A stretch of 64,000 bases of DNA from JAKOVR01 sp031415655 (GCA_031415655.1 JANOSD010000149.1:1-64000); one strand, 5' to 3'; counted from the stretch's first letter, positions 17,599 through 27,041 are shown. Numbers and translations are program-made. The notes: a model not told the origin generated them from the letters alone.

Positions 17599-19050
17599 GT
17601 GCACCAAGGACCCGGGTCGGTGAGCGTCGTGCGCACGCTGGCGGATACCGACGGATCGCTCATCGTTCGAAAAGTCGCCACCGACCACATCGCCGTGGCT
17701 CGGCTCGAGCGTGAGGCTCGAGCGCTCCGGCTGGCATCGCACCCGGGGGTCGTGTCCATCGTTCGCTACACCCAGGGCGAAGAGGGCAACGTCGCCACCC
17801 TCGATACGCGATTCGTGGCGACCCACACCCTGGCCACACTTTGTTGCCGTACCCCCGCCGAACTGGCACAAACGGTCGCCGCGCTGGCCACGACGCTCGC
17901 CGACCTACACGGTGTGGGAGTGATCCACGGGGCGATCCACCCAACCCACATCGTGCTGGACCACACGGGAAACCCGGTGCTGTGCGGTTGGGCCAGCGGC
18001 GGCCTGCTTGGCGAAACGCTCGAACCGTCGGCACCCGACCCAACGTCTGCACCACACCCGTCGTCGAATGGGTCAATCGGCCCTCGTCTTCGTCCCTCAC
18101 GTGATGTGTACGCCCTCGGCCGCCTTCTCCAACATCTCGCCGATCCGAATCGCTGCGGTTTCGATCCTCGTTCACGCCGACATCGCGCCGCGGTCGAACG
18201 CTTGACCGATCTGGCCTCGTTGGCCTGCTCCTCGAACCCGGACCTGCGACCATCCGCTCGCGCCATGGCCGACCGGCTTCGATCGATCGCCCTCGGCGAG
18301 GCCAACATCGGAGACACCGGAGGCCGCCCCACTGCCGCTCTCGGTATGGTTGAGAGCCCCGGTTTTGCGGCTGCCAACGACACAACGGTCACCGCGGTTT
18401 TCCCGGCCACCACCCCGCGTCACGGTACACGCCAGCGACATCGCTCCACCGCGCGCTGGCCGACCATCGCTGCCGCGCTCGGGCTGATCACGGTGGCGGC
18501 AGGCGCCACCCTCCGGCCCGCGAGCCCCGGAGCCGAAGCCACGCCTACCGCCGACGTTGCGAGCACCGCCGACATTCCGACCACCCTCAGCGGTTCAACG
18601 ACCGTCAACGCTCCCCGCACAACTCCCGTGCCCCTACTGACCCAAAGCGCTCCCGCCGTGGTCTGTGAAGCCGCCCTCGTCCCGATCACACCGCCGTACC
18701 CCGCTCCCGCCTGCACCGCGTCCGTTTCCGCACCGCACGGGCTCCTCGTCGGCGATCTCCGATATCGACTCGGCGAACCCACCGATGAGATTCTCATCGC
18801 CGATTGGCGGTGTCGGGGCACCCCTCAAGTCGCCGTGTTGCGGCCCTCCACCGGCGAAGTACACGAGTTCGCCGCCTGGGCATCCCCCGGCGCGCCCGTT
18901 CGTAGCGCACGAATCGCATCGCTTCCGCAAGGAAGTCATCTTGAAACCGGCCCGGTCGATTCCGCTCTTCCCGCCGGGTGTCTTCCACTGATCAGTCGCC
19001 AGTCGGACGGACACATCACCGCCATCATCACCCCCCGAGGCACACCATGA
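17599..19050 (+). CDS. Membrane-anchored protein pseudokinase (PASTA-less STPK-like)
   Basis: The N-terminal 270 residues follow a Ser/Thr protein kinase fold: LIVRKVATD with a possible ATP-site lysine (about 25), LEREARALRLASHPGVVSIV for helix C, LHGVGVIHGAIHPTHIVLD for the catalytic loop and DVYALGRLLQHLAD for helix F. The catalytic HRD aspartate is replaced (HGA), the loop asparagine is His, and DFG is replaced by CGW, so catalysis is unlikely. A transmembrane helix (about 302-318) is followed by a Thr/Pro-rich linker and an external domain with four cysteines. The start is set at GTG 17599; TTG 17563 also lies in frame but coincides with the promoter. It overlaps the LysM gene (ATGA), pointing to a joint envelope role. 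Confidence 0.7.
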   Translation: MHQGPGSVSVVRTLADTDGSLIVRKVATDHIAVARLEREARALRLASHPGVVSIVRYTQGEEGNVATLDTRFVATHTLATLCCRTPAELAQTVAALATTLADLHGVGVIHGAIHPTHIVLDHTGNPVLCGWASGGLLGETLEPSAPDPTSAPHPSSNGSIGPRLRPSRDVYALGRLLQHLADPNRCGFDPRSRRHRAAVERLTDLASLACSSNPDLRPSARAMADRLRSIALGEANIGDTGGRPTAALGMVESPGFAAANDTTVTAVFPATTPRHGTRQRHRSTARWPTIAAALGLITVAAGATLRPASPGAEATPTADVASTADIPTTLSGSTTVNAPRTTPVPLLTQSAPAVVCEAALVPITPPYPAPACTASVSAPHGLLVGDLRYRLGEPTDEILIADWRCRGTPQVAVLRPSTGEVHEFAAWASPGAPVRSARIASLPQGSHLETGPVDSALPAGCLPLISRQSDGHITAIITPRGTP

Positions 19051-20162
19051 TCACCTCCCCATCCCGTCCCGTGGAGCGAACTCTTCGGGCAACGGCGGGG
19101 CTCTCCGCCCTGCTCCTGTTCGGATGGGTGCTGCTTCGCATCGATCCCGCAGTGGTGGGCCCGCTTTCGTGGGACGCCGCAGAGCTCGGCCGCTGGCTCG
19201 GCGACGTCGATCCCGTGGCGGTGATGCTCGCCGGTGGCCGACTGCTCGGCCTTGCCTTCACTGGCTACCTGTTACTCGCCGCCACCCTCACCGTCGTTGC
19301 GGAGCGCGCTGGCCAACAGATATTCGTGACCTGTTTGCATCGCCTCACGACCCACGCCACCCGCCAGATGTTGCAACGGGCGGTCGGCATCGGGCTCGGT
19401 GCCAGTGTTCTACTTGGAGCCGGCTCGATGGGCACGAGCGAGTGGGCGATCGCGCAGGTCACCCCAGCGAGCATCGACGACTCGCTCACCATGACGCTCG
19501 TGACCCCGGAGAACGAGGTGACCAATCCCAACCTGCCCACAGTCGACGACGCAACCAACGACACGAACAACGACACGAACAACGACGTTCCCCGCATGGA
19601 ACTGATGCCCACGAATCCCGCTCCCGGAACCGACGATCGCCTGCCCCTTGAACCCACAGCCACCGACGACCAAAAGATGCCAACGGGAGATCCGGCGCGA
19701 CCCCAATCCGGCGCCCCGGCACCGAACCAACACGATGCACCAACCCTGGAGATCTTGGCCACCACTGAAACGGCGCCATCCCTTGATGTCGATCTTGAGA
19801 TGTTGGTCGAACCGGATACCGCCAACGCCGTTCCCCCGGCCGACACCATCACCACCCCAATCCACCCCACCGACCCAATCGAAGCCACCGACCCCACAAC
19901 TGCCCCGTCCGTCAACCCCACCGTCAACCCATCGACGAGCACCGAGGCCGGCGTCGAGCATTGGGTCATTGCACCTGGGGATCATCTCTGGCACGTCGCG
20001 GCAACGGTGGTGCAACGGGTAAACCCCGACGCATCCGACCGTGACATCGCCCGGTATCACCAGCGACTGATCGCACGCAACCAAGAACGCCTCGTCCTGC
20101 AGAACGATCCAGATTTCGTGTTGCCCGGCCAGACCTTCACCTTGCCTCCCCTGGCAGCTTAA
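19047..20162 (+). CDS. Membrane protein with C-terminal LysM domain
   Basis: 371 residues. Three hydrophobic segments (about 14-33, 49-80 and 110-125) precede a long Thr/Pro/Asp-rich linker with TNDTNND repeats. The last 60 residues form a LysM-type peptidoglycan-binding unit: HWVIAPGDHLWHVAATVV, then RHNQERL-like helix (LIARNQERLVLQNDP) and FVLPGQTFTLPP. This resembles the LysM membrane proteins of other actinobacteria but lacks the BTAD regulatory domain often fused to them. Coupled by ATGA to the pseudokinase; the pair probably senses or binds cell wall material. 207 bp to hemW hold no recognisable gene. Confidence 0.72.
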   Translation: MITSPSRPVERTLRATAGLSALLLFGWVLLRIDPAVVGPLSWDAAELGRWLGDVDPVAVMLAGGRLLGLAFTGYLLLAATLTVVAERAGQQIFVTCLHRLTTHATRQMLQRAVGIGLGASVLLGAGSMGTSEWAIAQVTPASIDDSLTMTLVTPENEVTNPNLPTVDDATNDTNNDTNNDVPRMELMPTNPAPGTDDRLPLEPTATDDQKMPTGDPARPQSGAPAPNQHDAPTLEILATTETAPSLDVDLEMLVEPDTANAVPPADTITTPIHPTDPIEATDPTTAPSVNPTVNPSTSTEAGVEHWVIAPGDHLWHVAATVVQRVNPDASDRDIARYHQRLIARNQERLVLQNDPDFVLPGQTFTLPPLAA

Positions 20163-20369
20163 GTGGGTGTTCGGGAAGTCATGTCCGCCCCGGATCCGCC
20201 CTGGACATCCCGCCATGCGGTGTCCTCCGTCGCCGCGCCCCAAAAAGGGAGGGCTTTCGACGTGACGCCCCGGCGAGGCTTCGAACCGTGGCGCGGAATT
20301 CGCTTCTCGAGGCGTTGCTCCGACACTCGCCTCGGGCCGTGTCAGCGGCAGCCGGGTCGGGTTGTCGCC

Positions 20370-21449
20370 CTACGTGGGAGCAAGACGCAACGCGACCTCA
20401 TTCGCTAACAGCCGTCCCGCCCGCGTCAACACCCATCGGTCACCGTCTTCGACCACGAGTCCTGGGGGAAGCTCGGCCCGAACGCCTGCTGGAAGCCATG
20501 CCACTGGCACCCCGGCACGTGTGCGAATCAGCAGTTGGGCCGCCTCCGCCCGGCGCACCTCGGCATCGAGCGTCTCCTCACCGGAGCACGTCGACGAACC
20601 AGCAGCCACCAGCGCGATGTAGCGGTCGATTGATCGCACGTTCCAATACCGCCGACCGGACCGATGCCCATGGGCGGCCACGCCGTAGGCCACGTAGTCG
20701 CCTTGGTCCCAGTAGAGCTGGTTGTGGCGGCAGGCATGGCCGGGTTTGGCCCAATTGGAAATCTCGTACCATGGGGCTCCGGCGGCCCCGAGCAGGTCGT
20801 CGGCGATCTCGTACTTGGCGGCCTGATCGTCATCGTCAGGATGGCGGCTCGGCTGCGACGCCAATGGCGTGCCGGCCTCCACGGTGAGGGCATAGGCGCT
20901 GACGTGGGGTGGACCAAGCTCGAGCACCCCTTCGACCGTGTGTCGCCACGACTCGATTGTCTCCCCCGCCGCGCCATAGATGAGGTCGGCATTCCACGAC
21001 ACGAATCCCCGTTGCGCCAGCAAGCCTGCCGCCTGCTCCACCGAACGTGGGTCGTGATCGCGTCCGAGGCTGGCCAACACCGCTGGATCGAGTGACTGCA
21101 CACCCATCGACACCCGAGTTACGCCGCCCTCCAGGTAAACGTCGAGCAATTCTGCCGTGATGTTGTCTGGGTTGCACTCCACCGTGACCTCACCACCCGC
21201 TACCACGGGCAGACACTGCACTACGTTGGTCAACAACTTGGGGGGCACCAAGGAGGGTGTGCCGCCGCCGAAAAACACCGACGTCAGGGGAGGTAGCTCG
21301 CCGGATCGCACATCTGCGGCAATGTGGGTGCGCAACGCAGAAAGGTAGGCCGGAATCCGCGCCGCCGCATCGGTCGTGGTGGCGAACGCGCAATAGTCGC
21401 ACCGCTTCGCACAGAAGGGGATGTGGACATAGGCCCCGAACATCGACAC
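20370..21449 (-). CDS. hemW: Radical SAM haem chaperone HemW (coproporphyrinogen oxidase-like)
   Basis: 359-residue HemN-family protein. The radical SAM motif C-x3-C-x2-C is Cys13, 17, 20 (PFCAKRCDYCAF), followed by VFFGGGTPSLV, EVTVECNPDN and SMGVQSLD. HemW-type proteins, with no extra cysteine after the cluster, transfer haem rather than oxidise coproporphyrinogen III. The GTG at 21449 directly abuts the stop of bldD; an ATG two codons further in (21443) is the alternative start. Co-transcription with bldD is likely. Confidence 0.92.
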   Translation of the reverse strand: MSMFGAYVHIPFCAKRCDYCAFATTTDAAARIPAYLSALRTHIAADVRSGELPPLTSVFFGGGTPSLVPPKLLTNVVQCLPVVAGGEVTVECNPDNITAELLDVYLEGGVTRVSMGVQSLDPAVLASLGRDHDPRSVEQAAGLLAQRGFVSWNADLIYGAAGETIESWRHTVEGVLELGPPHVSAYALTVEAGTPLASQPSRHPDDDDQAAKYEIADDLLGAAGAPWYEISNWAKPGHACRHNQLYWDQGDYVAYGVAAHGHRSGRRYWNVRSIDRYIALVAAGSSTCSGEETLDAEVRRAEAAQLLIRTRAGVPVAWLPAGVRAELPPGLVVEDGDRWVLTRAGRLLANEVALRLAPT

Positions 21450-22076
21450 CTATGTCGCCCGGCTCACACCCAACACCGTGAGCTGATAGGGAGCCTCGTC
21501 GACGCCTACCCCCAAGATGCAGGCGATGGCCCCGAGGTCATCACGTCGAATGGTGAGGACACGCCCGTTGAAATCTTGGCGCCGAACCTGAATCATGGAG
21601 AGATACCGGGTCAACATCATCGCTTCCGGGCCAGAAATGCGTTCCAGCCGGCGAAGGTCGATGCTGACCGCCGCCCCGACGTCGGTTCGGCCGAGTACAA
21701 ACGGGACGCCGCCGGCCGTGCCATCGACCGGCGGCAGAAGTTGATCGACCGGGACACCATAGAGATGGGCAAGGCGTTGCACTCGAGCCACCGAGATCGC
21801 CCGTTCGCCCCGCTCGTAGGCGCCAAGCACCGACGCCTTGAACTCTGCTCCCGAGGACCGCTCCACTTCCTGTAACGAAAGCCGTTTTTGCAGACGAATG
21901 GTGCGGATGCGCTGACCCACCAACGCGATGTAGTCGTCGGTCAAGCGGTCCGACCCTGCATCTGCGTCGGACCCTGCGTCTGCGTCGGACCCTGCATGTG
22001 CGTCCGGCCCCAGCTTGGTGTCGATTGCGACTGCGGCGACATCACGCGGACGCACCGTGCCCCCAGCCTTTCCCAT
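21450..22076 (-). CDS. bldD: BldD-like c-di-GMP-responsive transcription regulator
   Basis: 208 residues. An N-terminal disordered region contains a repeated AGSDAD unit from an 18-bp tandem repeat. The XRE-type helix-turn-helix (about 48-115) includes RLSLQEVERSSGAEFKASVLGAYERGERAISV in two adjacent parts. The C-terminal domain keeps the BldD c-di-GMP signature R-x-D-x8-R-x-x-D: Arg166-Gln-Asp168, eight residues, Arg177-Arg-Asp-Asp180. In Streptomyces BldD a c-di-GMP tetramer bound there drives dimerisation and repression. A perfect BldD-box lies in its own leader (see 22092-22110), predicting autoregulation. A GAGAGGA ribosome-binding site precedes the ATG. Confidence 0.88.
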   Translation of the reverse strand: MGKAGGTVRPRDVAAVAIDTKLGPDAHAGSDADAGSDADAGSDRLTDDYIALVGQRIRTIRLQKRLSLQEVERSSGAEFKASVLGAYERGERAISVARVQRLAHLYGVPVDQLLPPVDGTAGGVPFVLGRTDVGAAVSIDLRRLERISGPEAMMLTRYLSMIQVRRQDFNGRVLTIRRDDLGAIACILGVGVDEAPYQLTVLGVSRAT

Positions 22077-22091
22077 TGCGTTCCTCTCACA

Positions 22092-22110
22092 ATCTCACGC
22101 AGCGTGAGAT
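22092..22110 (-). promoter_or_regulatory. BldD box, probable autoregulatory operator
   Basis: A perfect 9-bp palindrome with one central base (ATCTCACGC-A-GCGTGAGAT) sits 16-34 bp upstream of the bldD start codon. Its core TCACGCAGCGTGA fits the published BldD consensus TnACnC(A/T)GnGTnA at every fixed position. Direct sequence observation; binding is inferred from the family. Confidence 0.75.
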
Positions 22111-22191
22111 TTTCTATCAAAAACGTACCAGGCGACCACGCAGCGCGCGCAACTGCGTGGTCCCGGGGAGTCCGGTCGGAACGAGTCGCAA

Positions 22192-23025
22192 TCAGCCGTT
22201 CCCGGTCAACGGCTCCAGCTCGGCGGCCGTATCGCTCGTAGGGAGCGATTGATCCGTTGCCTCGCGGTGCGCCACCAGCAGAGTGGCGACCACCAGTGCC
22301 GCCGTCTCCGTTCGCAGCACGGTCGACCCCACCGAACACGACCGGGGGATCAGTGCGGACTCGGCCTCCGACCACCCTCCCGGCGGGCCCACGAAGACCC
22401 TCGGAACCCGATCGTCGCCGAGGCCGACATCATTGTGGGAAGGTCCAAAGCAATCGCCGTCGCGGAGAAGAGCTTGCAACGACGGGGCATCAAAGTCGGC
22501 CCGAAGGTGATAAGCAAAGTTTGCCGACAGGTGCGCAATAGCCCCGGCGGTCGACGCTGCGATGCTGACCTGGGGGAGCGTGGTGCGACGGCTTTGCATC
22601 GCGGCCTCTTGCGCTTGGCGTTGGTGTCGAGCCTCCAGCTTGGCGAGTCGGTCCGTATCCCAGCGAACGCCGGACCGATCGGCCACAAAGACCACGACCT
22701 GATCAATGCCAAGTTCGGTGAGTTTCTGTACCGCCCAATCAATGCGGTCGGCACCACCGGATACGGCAGCCACGGCCACGCCGAGTTCCGGTCTGGGGAC
22801 GAGGTCGAACACCGCAGCACCGCATAGCTCCACCGCCGACGCCGACCCTCCGGTCCATCGTGCCGGCGCCCAACCGCCGGCGCCATCGGTAACCGTGATT
22901 CGTTCCCCCGACCGGAGACGAAGGACACGACGAAGGTGATGGTCGTCCTCGGGACCAAGCTCCGGCGAGCCGACGTCAGCGACGAACACGTGCGCTGCTG
23001 ACGCCCGTAGGTCGTTGGCAATCAC
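22192..23025 (-). CDS. rsmE: 16S rRNA m3U1498 methyltransferase
   Basis: 277-residue SPOUT methyltransferase that methylates N3 of U1498 in 16S rRNA. Visible: N-terminal PUA-like part (HHLRRVLRLRSGERITVTDG), VQKLTELGIDQVVVFVADRS, the RHQRQAQEAAMQSRR basic stretch where the family has ER..(I/A)..A.EQS.R, and the knot motif FVGPPGGWSEAE. The C-terminal RTETAALV is the expected SAM-binding end. Slightly longer than usual because of a polar tail. Its start overlaps the dnaJ stop by 4 bp (ATGA), the common dnaJ-rsmE arrangement. Confidence 0.93.
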   Translation of the reverse strand: MIANDLRASAAHVFVADVGSPELGPEDDHHLRRVLRLRSGERITVTDGAGGWAPARWTGGSASAVELCGAAVFDLVPRPELGVAVAAVSGGADRIDWAVQKLTELGIDQVVVFVADRSGVRWDTDRLAKLEARHQRQAQEAAMQSRRTTLPQVSIAASTAGAIAHLSANFAYHLRADFDAPSLQALLRDGDCFGPSHNDVGLGDDRVPRVFVGPPGGWSEAESALIPRSCSVGSTVLRTETAALVVATLLVAHREATDQSLPTSDTAAELEPLTGNG

Positions 23026-24125
23026 GAGAAAGCGGAGCGAATCTTGCCAAACAAACCGGACTCCCGTTGGGAGACATCGAGCCCCTGTAGCGCTGCGAGC
23101 TGACGAAGAAGCTCTTCCTGTTCGGGTGGCAGCCCCGCGGGTGTGTCGACGACGACCTGCACGATGAGGTCCCCACGACCACGCCCGTCGACGTGAGGCA
23201 CTCCCCTTCCTCGAAATCGAACGGTGCGTCCGGTCTGGGTACCCGGTTCAAGGCGTACCTCCTCGGCTGAGTCGAGCGTTTCCAATGCCATGGTTCCGCC
23301 GAGCGCCGCTTGCACCATCGGCACGTGGAGTTGCTCCACCAGGTCGGCGCCGTGACGTTCGAATCGAGCATGGGCGGCAACCTTCACGCGCACGAAGAGG
23401 TCGCCGGGCCCACCGCCTCGCGGTCCCACCGCTCCTCGACCCGTGAGCCGCAACGTTTGACCGTGATCAATGCCCGCAGGAATGTCGACCGTGTAGGTGC
23501 GTTCCTCCACGATCCGGCCATCACCGCGGCATGCGGGACACGGCGATGGGATGATCTGCCCCGTGGCGCCACACCGCTGACACGCGGCCGCCGTCACCAT
23601 CTGACCAAGTATTGATTGCCGAGTCTGACGGACCTGTCCCGCCCCACGACAATCGGGACAGGTGGAAATGGTGGTACCGGCGACCGCACCGACACCTTCA
23701 CAATCGGTACAGGTGACGGCCGTGCGGACGGTGACCGGCGTTTGCGCACCGAACACCGCATCTTCAAACGCCAGCGATGCAACGGCTTCTATGTCGGGAC
23801 CCCTCGGAGGTCCGCTCGGTCCCCGACGACCCCCACCAAAGGGACTCCCCCCGCCAAAGAACGCATCGAAAATGTCGCCGAAACCGCCGCCGCCGCCCGC
23901 TCCGGGCTCGTCGGATCCATAGGTGTCGTAGCGATGCCGGCGGTCGGGATCACTCAGCGTCTCGTACGCCCGTGCGAGTTCCTTGAATCGCGCTTCAGCC
24001 GAGGGATCGTCGGGGTTGGCATCGGGATGCAGTTCCCGCGCCATTCGTCGGTAGGCCTTTTTGATCTCGTCTGGGGTGGCCTGGCGGGACACGCCCAGGG
24101 CGGCGTAGTAGTCGACGTCAGCCAT
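23022..24125 (-). CDS. dnaJ: Chaperone DnaJ
   Basis: 367-residue type I J-protein, co-chaperone of DnaK. J domain at 1-70 (DYYAALGVSRQATPDEIKKAYRR with HPD in ELHPDANPD), a Gly/Phe-rich segment (about 75-110), four zinc-binding repeats of the CxxCxGxG type (CTDCEGVG, CPDCRGAG, CQRCGATG, CPACRGDG) and the C-terminal substrate-binding domains. Second of the hrcA-dnaJ-rsmE set, 12 bp after hrcA. No dnaK or grpE in the window, so this is the hrcA-linked dnaJ2-type copy. Confidence 0.95.
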   Translation of the reverse strand: MADVDYYAALGVSRQATPDEIKKAYRRMARELHPDANPDDPSAEARFKELARAYETLSDPDRRHRYDTYGSDEPGAGGGGGFGDIFDAFFGGGSPFGGGRRGPSGPPRGPDIEAVASLAFEDAVFGAQTPVTVRTAVTCTDCEGVGAVAGTTISTCPDCRGAGQVRQTRQSILGQMVTAAACQRCGATGQIIPSPCPACRGDGRIVEERTYTVDIPAGIDHGQTLRLTGRGAVGPRGGGPGDLFVRVKVAAHARFERHGADLVEQLHVPMVQAALGGTMALETLDSAEEVRLEPGTQTGRTVRFRGRGVPHVDGRGRGDLIVQVVVDTPAGLPPEQEELLRQLAALQGLDVSQRESGLFGKIRSAFS

Positions 24126-24137
24126 GTACTCGATTCC

Positions 24138-25142
24138 TCATCCCTCATTCAGTCGGTCGCCGAGCCGCTGACTCACGACCGCCACGGCCGCCAGCGCCTG
24201 CGGGTAGTTCATGCGTGTGGGGCCGAGCACGCCGATCGTACCCACCGTTTCGCCCTCCGCTTGAAACGAAGCAACGACCAACGCGCAGTCGGCCAACGGT
24301 TCGATTCCCGTCTCGGTGCCAATCGCAACGTTGAGACCCCGGTCGAGCACATCCCGCAAAAGGGTGACGACCACGAACTGCTGCTCCAGGATTCGAAGCA
24401 CCTCGGAAACTTGCGCCACAGCGTCGAACGACGCCGCCAACGACGACGCACCACCGATATACACATGATCGGCGCCGGTGCCCTTTTGCGCCGTTTTCAA
24501 AACGTCGAGAGCCGCCTGGACGAGAACGTCCTTCGTGGCCGGGCCGGCGAATGTCACCAGGTGCACACGAGCGACGGACGTGCCGATGAGGCCGCCAGAC
24601 AATCGAGACGTGGCAGCAGCCAGCGCGGCGTCGTCGGTCTCTTCGTCGAGTTCGAGGGTGTGCTTTTCGATCACGCCATTCGACAGCACCACCACGAGGA
24701 GCGCCAGCCGGGGAGCGAGTCCCACCATCTGCACTGCCCGAATCGTGGACTGTTCATGGGGCGGGCCCACCACCACGGCGGCGTAGTCGGTGACCTCGGC
24801 GAGCAGTTGGCTGGTGTCGCGCAGCATCTGTTCGAGCTCACCGTGGGCGCGGGCGAAAAACGTGCGAACCTGTTGTGCATCGGCACCAGCAAGCTGGCCT
24901 GGATCGCTCAGCGAGTCGACGAAGAATCGGTAGCCTTTGTCGGTAGGAATTCGCCCGGCACTGGTGTGGGGCTGCACCAGATACCCCTCGTGCTCAAGGG
25001 CAACCAACTCATTTCGCACGGTCGCCGGCGACACGTTGACGCTCGGCTTTCGCGACACATGACCGGACCCGACAGGCTGCGCGGTCTCGATGTATTCCTC
25101 CACCACCGCTTTTAGGATGTTGGCCTTACGGTCATCGAGCAT
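24138..25142 (-). CDS. hrcA: Heat-inducible transcription repressor HrcA
   Basis: 334 residues from the ATG at 25142 (MLDDRKANILKAVVEEYIETAQPVGS in two adjacent parts), the family's normal N-terminus; the frame is open further upstream without merit. The winged helix domain with VNVSPATVRNELVALEHEGYL, then TSAGRIPTDKGYRFFVDSL and the C-terminal GAF-like domain ending VLGPTRMNYPQALAAV are all recognisable. HrcA represses groE/dnaK through the CIRCE element, a 9-bp inverted repeat. I see no CIRCE repeat in front of this operon, so control is probably exerted elsewhere. Confidence 0.93.
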   Translation of the reverse strand: MLDDRKANILKAVVEEYIETAQPVGSGHVSRKPSVNVSPATVRNELVALEHEGYLVQPHTSAGRIPTDKGYRFFVDSLSDPGQLAGADAQQVRTFFARAHGELEQMLRDTSQLLAEVTDYAAVVVGPPHEQSTIRAVQMVGLAPRLALLVVVLSNGVIEKHTLELDEETDDAALAAATSRLSGGLIGTSVARVHLVTFAGPATKDVLVQAALDVLKTAQKGTGADHVYIGGASSLAASFDAVAQVSEVLRILEQQFVVVTLLRDVLDRGLNVAIGTETGIEPLADCALVVASFQAEGETVGTIGVLGPTRMNYPQALAAVAVVSQRLGDRLNEG

Positions 25143-25253
25143 TGGCGATCGAGTGTACCGACTGCCAATGCGGCCCCGGTAGTCGCACTGCTGGGTCATC
25201 ATGGGCCCCGTTCGAACATGTGGGATGCCAAGGTTCGGCGCTGGGACACGCCC

Positions 25254-27041
25254 CTAATCGTCGAGTTTGAGGGCGGAGATGAACGCCTCTTGGGGAACTT
25301 CGACGCGGCCGATGTTCTTCATCTTCTTCTTGCCCTCCTTTTGCTTCTCGAGCAGCTTGCGTTTTCGGGTGATGTCGCCGCCGTAACACTTCGCCAATAC
25401 ATCTTTGCGTTTGGCCTTCACCGTCTCGCGGGCGATGAACTTCCCACCGATCGCCGCCTGGATGGGTACGTCGAACATCTGGCGCGGGATCAATTCACGG
25501 AGCTTCTCGGTCATGCGGCGGCCGTAGTCATAGGCCTTGTCTCTATGGACGATCGTGGAGAACGCGTCGACTGGCACGGCATTGAGCAGGATGTCGACCT
25601 TCACCAACTTCGAGACGTCGTAGCCGTCGGGTTCATAGTCGAGGCTGGCGTATCCCTGGGTACGACTCTTCATTTGATCGAAAAAGTCGGTGACCACCTC
25701 GGCGAGCGGCACGCGGTACACCATCTCCATTCGCTCCGGGGTCAGATACTCCAGCTTCTTCATCTCACCCCGTCGACCCTGACACAACTCCATGAGCGTG
25801 CCGGTATAGGTAGTGGGGGTGAGGATCGTGCATCGGAGGAACGGCTCCTCGATGGCATCGACCTCGGTGGACGGAGGGAGCTCGCTGGGGTTGGCGATAA
25901 ACAGTTCCGTACCGTCCGTGCGGCGCACTCGGTAGGCCACCGACGGAGCCGTTGCGATGAGGCTGAGATTGAACTCACGCTCCAGACGCTCTCGGATGAT
26001 CTCCATGTGGAGCAGCCCCAAAAACCCGCATCGAAAACCGAAACCGAGGGCGCCGGATGTCTCCGGCTCGAACGTGAAGGAAGAGTCGTTGAGGCAGAGT
26101 TTGTCTAGTGATTCCCGAAGCACCGGAAACTCGTCGCCGTCGATGGGATAGAGCCCGCAGAACACCATCGGCTTGGGTTCGAGATACCCCTCCAAGGCCG
26201 GAGCTGGGTTGGCTGCCTCGGTGACCGTCTCACCCGACCGCGCCTGGCCGACATCCTTGATTCCGGCGATGAGGTAGCCCACCTCACCCGGACCCAACGA
26301 TGCAACCGGCACGCTGTTGGGGGTACGGACGCCAACCTCTTCGGCTTCGAGGGTGGCCCCGGCCTGCACAAACCGAAGCTTGGCCCCGGTGCGAAGCGTG
26401 CCGTCGACCACCCGCACGGACGACACCACCCCTCGATACTGGTCGTAGTGCGAATCGAAGATGAGTGCTTGCAACGGAGAATCGGCATTGCCCTTCGGCG
26501 CTGGAATACGTTCGATGATCGCATCGAGCAGCGCCTCCACTCCGACGCCCGTTTTGGCGCTGATGTGGAGAATTTCATCGGCCGGAAGACCGAGCACCGT
26601 CTCGATCTCGGCGGCATAACGGTCGGGATCAGCGGCGGGCAGATCGATCTTGTTGAGCGCGGCCACGATCTCGAGGTCGTGTTCCAGGGCGAGATAACAA
26701 TTGGCCAGCGTCTGTGCTTCGATGCCCTGACTGGCGTCGACCAACAGCACCGCTCCCTCGCAGGCGGCGAGACTGCGAGAAACCTCGTACCCGAAGTCGA
26801 CGTGACCGGGAGTGTCGATGAGGTTGATGGTGAAACCCTTGTAGGTGAGCTTCACGCTTTGCAGCTTGATCGTGATCCCCCGTTCCCGTTCGATGTCCAT
26901 CGAATCGAGGTACTGGGCCCGCATATCACGCGGATCGACCGCACCACAGATCTCCAGCATCCGGTCGGCAAGGGTGGACTTGCCGTGATCGATGTGGGCG
27001 ATGATGCACAAGTCGCGCTGGCGGTCGATAGTGGTCGTCAT
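25254..27041 (-). CDS. lepA: Elongation factor 4 (back-translocating GTPase LepA)
   Basis: 595 residues from ATG 27041. GTPase motifs: G1 AHIDHGKST, G2 ERGITI, G3 DTPGHVDF, G4 NKID, then EF-G-like domains II, III and V and the LepA-specific C-terminal domain (CYGGDITRKRKLLEKQKEGKKKMK in two parts). Binds the ribosome and can reverse translocation. ATG 27059 is an in-frame alternative start (six codons longer); the shorter one gives the usual family start. Divergent from rpsT, a common neighbour of lepA. Confidence 0.96.
   Translation of the reverse strand: MTTTIDRQRDLCIIAHIDHGKSTLADRMLEICGAVDPRDMRAQYLDSMDIERERGITIKLQSVKLTYKGFTINLIDTPGHVDFGYEVSRSLAACEGAVLLVDASQGIEAQTLANCYLALEHDLEIVAALNKIDLPAADPDRYAAEIETVLGLPADEILHISAKTGVGVEALLDAIIERIPAPKGNADSPLQALIFDSHYDQYRGVVSSVRVVDGTLRTGAKLRFVQAGATLEAEEVGVRTPNSVPVASLGPGEVGYLIAGIKDVGQARSGETVTEAANPAPALEGYLEPKPMVFCGLYPIDGDEFPVLRESLDKLCLNDSSFTFEPETSGALGFGFRCGFLGLLHMEIIRERLEREFNLSLIATAPSVAYRVRRTDGTELFIANPSELPPSTEVDAIEEPFLRCTILTPTTYTGTLMELCQGRRGEMKKLEYLTPERMEMVYRVPLAEVVTDFFDQMKSRTQGYASLDYEPDGYDVSKLVKVDILLNAVPVDAFSTIVHRDKAYDYGRRMTEKLRELIPRQMFDVPIQAAIGGKFIARETVKAKRKDVLAKCYGGDITRKRKLLEKQKEGKKKMKNIGRVEVPQEAFISALKLDD

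Noticed and set aside
25143..25253. CIRCE element for HrcA
   Set aside because: No 9-bp inverted repeat of the TTAGCACTC type is present upstream of hrcA.
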